IMG/VR virus record: IMGVR_UViG_3300002835_000806
Coordinates: 1 to 29,326 of that record
DNA: 29,326 nt
Source of the DNA: a virus
Direction: 5' to 3' (one strand)
The notes under the pieces are model-generated. The model saw nothing but the letters and a program-made list of their open reading frames with translations. It was not told where the DNA came from and did not search any database. Shown here one piece after another: positions 25,604-29,326 of the stretch; the first letter of the stretch is position 1; each line of letters starts with the position of its first letter. The position numbers and the translations under genes were made by a program.

Positions 25604-27427
25604 ATGGCGTATTCGATTAATAAAACAGACGGAACACTATTAGCTACTGTGGCTGATGGTCAAGTTGATGACCTAACAACTGACATTACCTTGATAGGAA
25701 AAAATTACAGTGGCTTTGGTGAATCGTTAAATGAAAATTTTATAAAACTTTTAGAAAATTTTGCAGGCACCGGTAGACCTGAGCATCCAATTAGGGGACA
25801 GCTATGGTTTGACTCTAGCGAAGCAAAACTAAAAGTTTACACGGGTACAGGATTTGTTCCAGTAAGCTCGGCTAGTATTTCAAATTCTCAGCCCAGTCAA
25901 CCGGGTGCCGGAGATCTATGGTTTAACAACATCAGTAAACAACTATACTTCTATGACGGTGTTAGTTTTATTTTGCTTGGTCCTGCTTATTCTCAGGCAC
26001 AGGGACTTAGTGGATTCAAAGTTGAAACTATTTTAGATTCGTTAAATGCATCCCGTGTTGTAACCTATCTATACAATAATGGAATTTTGTTAGGAATATT
26101 TGCCAAAGACACATTTACTCCTAAATTAAACATTGAAGGTTTTAGTGGAAGTATTATTCCTGGATTTAATGTCGGAACACTAGCGGGCATAAAATTCAAT
26201 GTCACCGCAACCAACGCAGATCGACTTGACACTGTCATTGCATCCCTTTATGCTCGACGTGATCAAGCAAACAATTTTGCAGAGCCGTTAATTATTACCA
26301 ATAACAGCGGACTTAATGTAGGAGCTGGAACTGAAGGAGCATTTAATGTTGCCGCCGGCAATGTGAGATTGTACAATACAGCTTCAAATAAAAATCTCAG
26401 TTTTGCTGTACAAAAGGGAGTTGTTAGCGAAACAGCTGTTAACATTATTTCACCAACTCGAGAAATAAAAATTTATGATGGGTTTACTGATAGTTTAACC
26501 ACAGTTGGGGGTAATCTAACAGTGGTAGGCGATCTTGTGGTTCAAGGAAATACAACCACAATCAATACCAGTGTACTTACTATTGAAGATAAAAATGTTG
26601 TTTTAGCCAGTCTTGGCGATAGTTCTTCCAATACCGACGAATATGCTGACGGCGGTGGAATTATTCTAAGGGGAAATAGTGACCATGAATTTACTTGGGA
26701 TAAAAATGTTGGATGGTTTAGCACAGAAAATATTAATTTAGCCGCCGGACAAAATTATAAAATTGCTGGAAATACAGTGTTAACTTCAACACAATGTTTT
26801 TCAAGTTCTTTTCCTAATTTGAACAATGTGGGAACTTTGGTAAATTTATCAGTAGACAATATTTTTATAGACAATCAACGAATATCTACTATAAGTTCTT
26901 TAGATCTAGAACTAGCGCCAGATGGCAGCGGGAATATTGTATTAATTGGTTCACCTTTGCTGACGGGATTGATTACTACTAGTCAAAATTCACCTGTACA
27001 AACTACTGAAAATACTGGATCAATTGGCACTGCATTGGGTGCTACTGAATTATCTGAAGCCACAAACAAGAAATATGTTTTGAATGTGGTAAGAACTCGA
27101 TCACTAGTATTCAGCATAGATGTATCAGATTTTCCAACTGACGGAGATATTGCTATAATTTTAACAAGTCTGGCTCCTGTAAACGAATATGAAAACGGCA
27201 CATTAGCTAGAATTTTGTGTACAAGACTAGCAAATATAAGTTCTACTGCTACTACCAGTCTCGGAGCCCCGTCTACCGCTGAATTTGTTACCCCAACAGG
27301 CACTGCATTTGCTATAACAAATCAAACAATTGTGAGTCCTATTACTGTTGGTGCTCAACCTATCAGCGTTTTTAGAACTGTTAAAACTTTTATACTACAG
27401 GCCGGTGTCTGGACATTTAGCTCTTAA
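25604..27427 (+). CDS. Tail fibre protein, second of the tandem paralogues
   Basis: A 607-residue protein with the same N-domain as its neighbours ('NENFIKLLENFAG' at 43-55; 'GQLWFDSSEAKLKVY' at 65-79; 'GDLWFNNISKQLYFY' at 103-117). Residues 301-395 form a shaft module common in cyanophage fibres: 'VGGNLTVVGDLVVQGNTTTI', 'LTIEDKNVVLA', 'YADGGGIILRGNSDHEFTW', 'NLAAGQNYKIAGNTVL'. The last 110 residues are beta-rich ('SLVFSIDVSDFPTDGDIAII') and end in 'ILQAGVWTFSS'. I recognise no collar or known tip domain there, so this may be a shaft, a heterotrimer partner, or an adhesin with an unfamiliar tip. AAAGGA (25592-25597), six bases before the ATG, supports the start. The gap to the previous gene is ten bases. 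Confidence 0.75.
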   Translation: MAYSINKTDGTLLATVADGQVDDLTTDITLIGKNYSGFGESLNENFIKLLENFAGTGRPEHPIRGQLWFDSSEAKLKVYTGTGFVPVSSASISNSQPSQPGAGDLWFNNISKQLYFYDGVSFILLGPAYSQAQGLSGFKVETILDSLNASRVVTYLYNNGILLGIFAKDTFTPKLNIEGFSGSIIPGFNVGTLAGIKFNVTATNADRLDTVIASLYARRDQANNFAEPLIITNNSGLNVGAGTEGAFNVAAGNVRLYNTASNKNLSFAVQKGVVSETAVNIISPTREIKIYDGFTDSLTTVGGNLTVVGDLVVQGNTTTINTSVLTIEDKNVVLASLGDSSSNTDEYADGGGIILRGNSDHEFTWDKNVGWFSTENINLAAGQNYKIAGNTVLTSTQCFSSSFPNLNNVGTLVNLSVDNIFIDNQRISTISSLDLELAPDGSGNIVLIGSPLLTGLITTSQNSPVQTTENTGSIGTALGATELSEATNKKYVLNVVRTRSLVFSIDVSDFPTDGDIAIILTSLAPVNEYENGTLARILCTRLANISSTATTSLGAPSTAEFVTPTGTAFAITNQTIVSPITVGAQPISVFRTVKTFILQAGVWTFSS

Positions 27428-27445
27428 GTTAAATACATAAGGAGC
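27420..27445 (+). promoter_or_regulatory. Hairpin covering the ribosome-binding site of the third fibre gene, with a late promoter in its loop
   Basis: GCTCTTA (27420-27426) pairs with TAAGGAGC (27438-27445), leaving one bulged G and an 11-base loop. The strand TAAGGAGC contains the whole Shine-Dalgarno AAGGAG for the ATG at 27452. The loop contains the late-promoter motif GTTAAATA (27428-27435). Transcripts starting there would lack the left arm. Confidence 0.45.
27428..27435 (+). promoter_or_regulatory. Candidate T4-type late promoter before the third fibre gene
   Basis: GTTAAATA shares the TAAATA core of T4 late promoters. It lies just after the stop of the second fibre gene and 16 bases before the ATG, with AAGGAG between. 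A start about six bases downstream would leave a very short leader, so the exact start site matters. Confidence 0.5.
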
Positions 27446-27451
27446 GAATCA

Positions 27452-29263
27452 ATGCCATACATCATAAACAAATATAACGGGTCAGAACTTGTTGTTCTTC
27501 AAGACGGAACTTTAGATACTTCTACAAGTATTGGGTTACTTGGTAGAAATTATGTGGGCTACGGTGAAGTACAGAACGAAAATTTTCTATTTCTTTTAGA
27601 AAATTTTGCCGGAACAAATCCTCCTGCTCGTGCGGTAGAAGGTCAAACCTGGTATGATAGTGTCAATAACAAATTAAATACCTATGACGGCACCAATTGG
27701 GTGCCTGTGGGAGCTGCTACAGCTTTGGAAAATGCACCTTCTGGACCAACTGAAGGTGCTCTTTGGTATAAAATTTCAACCAAACAATTGTATGTTTATT
27801 CTACTATATCAGGTTGGACGCTTGTAGGACCTGAGGGAGTATCTGGCTTTGGTGAAACACGGATCAAAGCAGCAATTTTAAGAGATGTTAACAGTATCAA
27901 TCATGCAGTGTTATTGGTATTGGTTAATGATGAAGTATTGTCCATACACAGTTCAGATACTTTTACAATCAATGCTTTAGACGCTATTATTGGTTTTAAT
28001 GAATTACAAAAAGGTGTTACACTGTCAACAAACACCGTAATCAACGGTAATCTTTTAGGTAATTCGTCCACTGCCACTAGATTACAAAACGGAAGATTTA
28101 TCAACGGTGCTTATTTTGATGGTAACAATGATATTACTATTACTGCTAATACTCCTGCTATCCTTACTAGAGGCACATATTTAACAGGCAGTAATTTTAA
28201 CGGCAGTGCAGCTGCCACTTGGTCAGTAGATGCATCGTCGATCAATACCATAGGTAAGGTAGTTGCTAGAGATAGCACAGGCAGTTTTGCAGGCGGCACA
28301 ATCTCCGCAGATCAATTTATTGGACCATTAACAGGCAATGTTACTGCAATATCTGGTACTAGTTCATTTTATAGTCTTGTAGCTAACAATATACAGGGTT
28401 TTACTTTCAGCGGGCTTGCAGCGCAGGCCAGCACACTAGCGCCCGGACGAGCCATTAATGGTGTGCAGTTTAACGGATCGCAAGATATTACAGTTACAGC
28501 CGCAGCTAACACCTTGAGTGGAACAACTCTAGCTGCTGGCATAATTGATTCATCGTTGACTTCGGTGGGAACATTAGCAGGTGTCTCAGTTACTGATGCA
28601 GGAGCAACCATAGGAGATGCAGGAGAAATACATTTTTTTATAAATGGAAACGCTCCTACTTTAGCTATTACTAATGGTCTGGGTCTTACAATCACTATCA
28701 ATGATGCGTTTCAAACCGGCGATGAAGCAAGTTTTGAGTTTATTTCAAGCTCTGTAGCACTTGCTGCCGGCGGCACATCAGATCCTACTTTTGTAGGAGA
28801 TGCTAACAGTAAATGTAATATAGGACTACCGGGACGAACGTTTGGCAGCGTATATGCAGATATTTTTAACGGTGTTGCCACCAGCGCACAATATGCTGAC
28901 TTGGCTGAAAATTACACAGCAGATGCAGAATATGCCCCGGGTACAGTGCTAGAATTTGGTGGTGAATTTGAAGTTACACTGGCACAAGATGGTACTAACA
29001 GAGTAGCAGGAGTTGTCACTACAAATCCTGCTTATTTAATGAACAGTAACTGTCAAGGAACATATGTGGCAGCTGTGGCTTTACAGGGAAGAACACCTTG
29101 TAAAGTTAGAGGCCTGATAAGAAAGGGCGATATGTTGATCAGCGGTGGAAACGGGTTTGCTAGAACTACCCAAACTCTACAAATGGGCACTGTTATAGGC
29201 AAAGCACTGGGTGATTTCGATGGCATAGAAGGCATAATCGAAGTTGCTGTGGGTAGATTATAA
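27452..29263 (+). CDS. Tail fibre protein, third of the tandem paralogues, with marine-fibre C-terminal domain
   Basis: A 603-residue protein. The N-domain matches the two preceding genes ('NENFLFLLENFAG' at 42-54, 'EGQTWYDSVNNKLNTYDG' at 63-80, 'EGALWYKISTKQLYVY' at 101-116). The shaft has two copies of an 'ING..F.G..DIT.TA' unit ('FINGAYFDGNNDITITA' and 'AINGVQFNGSQDITVTA'), plus 'KVVARDSTGSFAGGTISA'. From residue 482 to the end is a domain familiar from marine phage fibres: 'ADLAENYTADAEYAPGTVLE', 'RVAGVVTTNPAYLMN', 'YVAAVALQGRTPCKVRGLI', 'GTVIGKALGDFDG'. Its layout recalls C-terminal maturation or chaperone domains of the Peptidase_G2 kind, but I cannot show a catalytic site, so this is only a possibility. 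A clear AAGGAG seven bases before the ATG defines the start. Confidence 0.78.
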   Translation: MPYIINKYNGSELVVLQDGTLDTSTSIGLLGRNYVGYGEVQNENFLFLLENFAGTNPPARAVEGQTWYDSVNNKLNTYDGTNWVPVGAATALENAPSGPTEGALWYKISTKQLYVYSTISGWTLVGPEGVSGFGETRIKAAILRDVNSINHAVLLVLVNDEVLSIHSSDTFTINALDAIIGFNELQKGVTLSTNTVINGNLLGNSSTATRLQNGRFINGAYFDGNNDITITANTPAILTRGTYLTGSNFNGSAAATWSVDASSINTIGKVVARDSTGSFAGGTISADQFIGPLTGNVTAISGTSSFYSLVANNIQGFTFSGLAAQASTLAPGRAINGVQFNGSQDITVTAAANTLSGTTLAAGIIDSSLTSVGTLAGVSVTDAGATIGDAGEIHFFINGNAPTLAITNGLGLTITINDAFQTGDEASFEFISSSVALAAGGTSDPTFVGDANSKCNIGLPGRTFGSVYADIFNGVATSAQYADLAENYTADAEYAPGTVLEFGGEFEVTLAQDGTNRVAGVVTTNPAYLMNSNCQGTYVAAVALQGRTPCKVRGLIRKGDMLISGGNGFARTTQTLQMGTVIGKALGDFDGIEGIIEVAVGRL

Positions 29264-29265
29264 TA

Positions 29266-29306
29266 AATCTACTCAGATAAATAATAGAATAATATTGGAG
29301 TAGATT
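29266..29306 (+). promoter_or_regulatory. 9-bp hairpin covering the ribosome-binding site of the last gene, with a late promoter in its loop
   Basis: AATCTACTC (29266-29274) and GAGTAGATT (29298-29306) are perfect reverse complements, separated by 23 bases. The right arm includes GAG of the Shine-Dalgarno GGAG (29297-29300) and ends one base before the ATG. The loop contains GATAAATA (29276-29283). No T run follows, so this is not a terminator. The arrangement matches the translational switch known for T4 genes e, soc and 49. Confidence 0.6.
29276..29283 (+). promoter_or_regulatory. Candidate T4-type late promoter before the gene at the right edge
   Basis: GATAAATA matches TATAAATA at seven of eight positions and lies 24 bases before the ATG at 29308. 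A start about six bases downstream gives a leader of roughly 19 bases with GGAG but without the left hairpin arm. Confidence 0.65.
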
Positions 29307-29307
29307 G

Positions 29308-29326
29308 ATGGCATATCAAGTAGACA
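29308..29326 (+). CDS. Start of a further gene, possibly a fourth fibre paralogue (5' end only)
   Basis: Only six codons are visible (MAYQVD). GGAG at 29297-29300, seven bases before the ATG, and the upstream late-promoter motif mark it as a real start. The beginning resembles those of the three fibre genes (MPYIVN, MAYSIN, MPYIIN), so another member of the tandem family is likely. Six residues cannot prove this. Confidence 0.5.

Noticed and set aside
23512-29326. Diversity-generating retroelement acting on the fibres
   Set aside because: Fibre tips are common targets, but no reverse transcriptase, template repeat or adenine-rich variable copy was visible in the window.

Overview
This window is half of the virion-structure module of a T4-like myovirus (contractile-tailed Caudoviricetes). 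All genes lie on the + strand, packed with overlaps or gaps of under 50 bases. No stretch longer than about 50 bases lacks a gene. The DNA is AT-rich (roughly 35-40 % GC by eye). Many protein signatures are ones I associate with marine T4-like phages (cyanophages, pelagimyophages): a spike without lysozyme, fibre N-domains built on a repeated 'EGQLWFD...YDG..W' motif, and the C-terminal 'ADLAENY..D..Y.PGTVL' fibre domain. The host cannot be decided from this window. I saw no tRNA, integrase, transposase, CRISPR or defence gene.

Layout. 1-8143 is the baseplate core: the C-terminal end of a tail-tube cap/initiator protein (gp48/gp54 type), a short gp53-like wedge protein, a hub protein in the position of gp27, a gp5/VgrG-type spike without lysozyme, gp25, and an enlarged gp6. 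8148-22838, half the window, is a single uninterrupted reading frame for a 4896-residue protein (about 540 kDa) that follows gp6, where T4 has gp7. It starts with a marine-phage baseplate-type domain and then carries many embedded modules. These include carbohydrate-binding-like modules (CBM5/12 pattern), a six-repeat FG-GAP-type beta-propeller whose blades are interrupted by such modules, and Gly-Tyr-rich beta repeats. 22846-23508 is a small structural protein of unknown role. 23512-29263 holds three tandem fibre/adhesin genes that share an N-terminal domain but have different distal ends: a gp12-like collar tip with an HxH motif, a shaft ending without a recognised tip, and a third with the marine-fibre C-terminal domain. 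A further gene starts at 29308 and may be a fourth paralogue.

How they fit together. Spike, hub, tube cap, gp53, gp25 and gp6 would build the baseplate. The giant protein is best read as a wedge or peripheral baseplate component that also displays sugar-binding surface. The fibres would attach through their common N-domain and supply alternative receptor-binding tips.

Regulation. T4-type late promoter motifs (xxTAAATA) lie just before gp6, the small protein, the third fibre gene and the gene at the right edge. The last two show an arrangement like that known from T4 genes e, soc and 49. An inverted repeat places the ribosome-binding site in a hairpin, and the late promoter sits in the loop. 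Only read-through transcripts would therefore be masked, and late transcripts would be free for translation. This arrangement and the architecture of the giant protein are the two most interesting observations.
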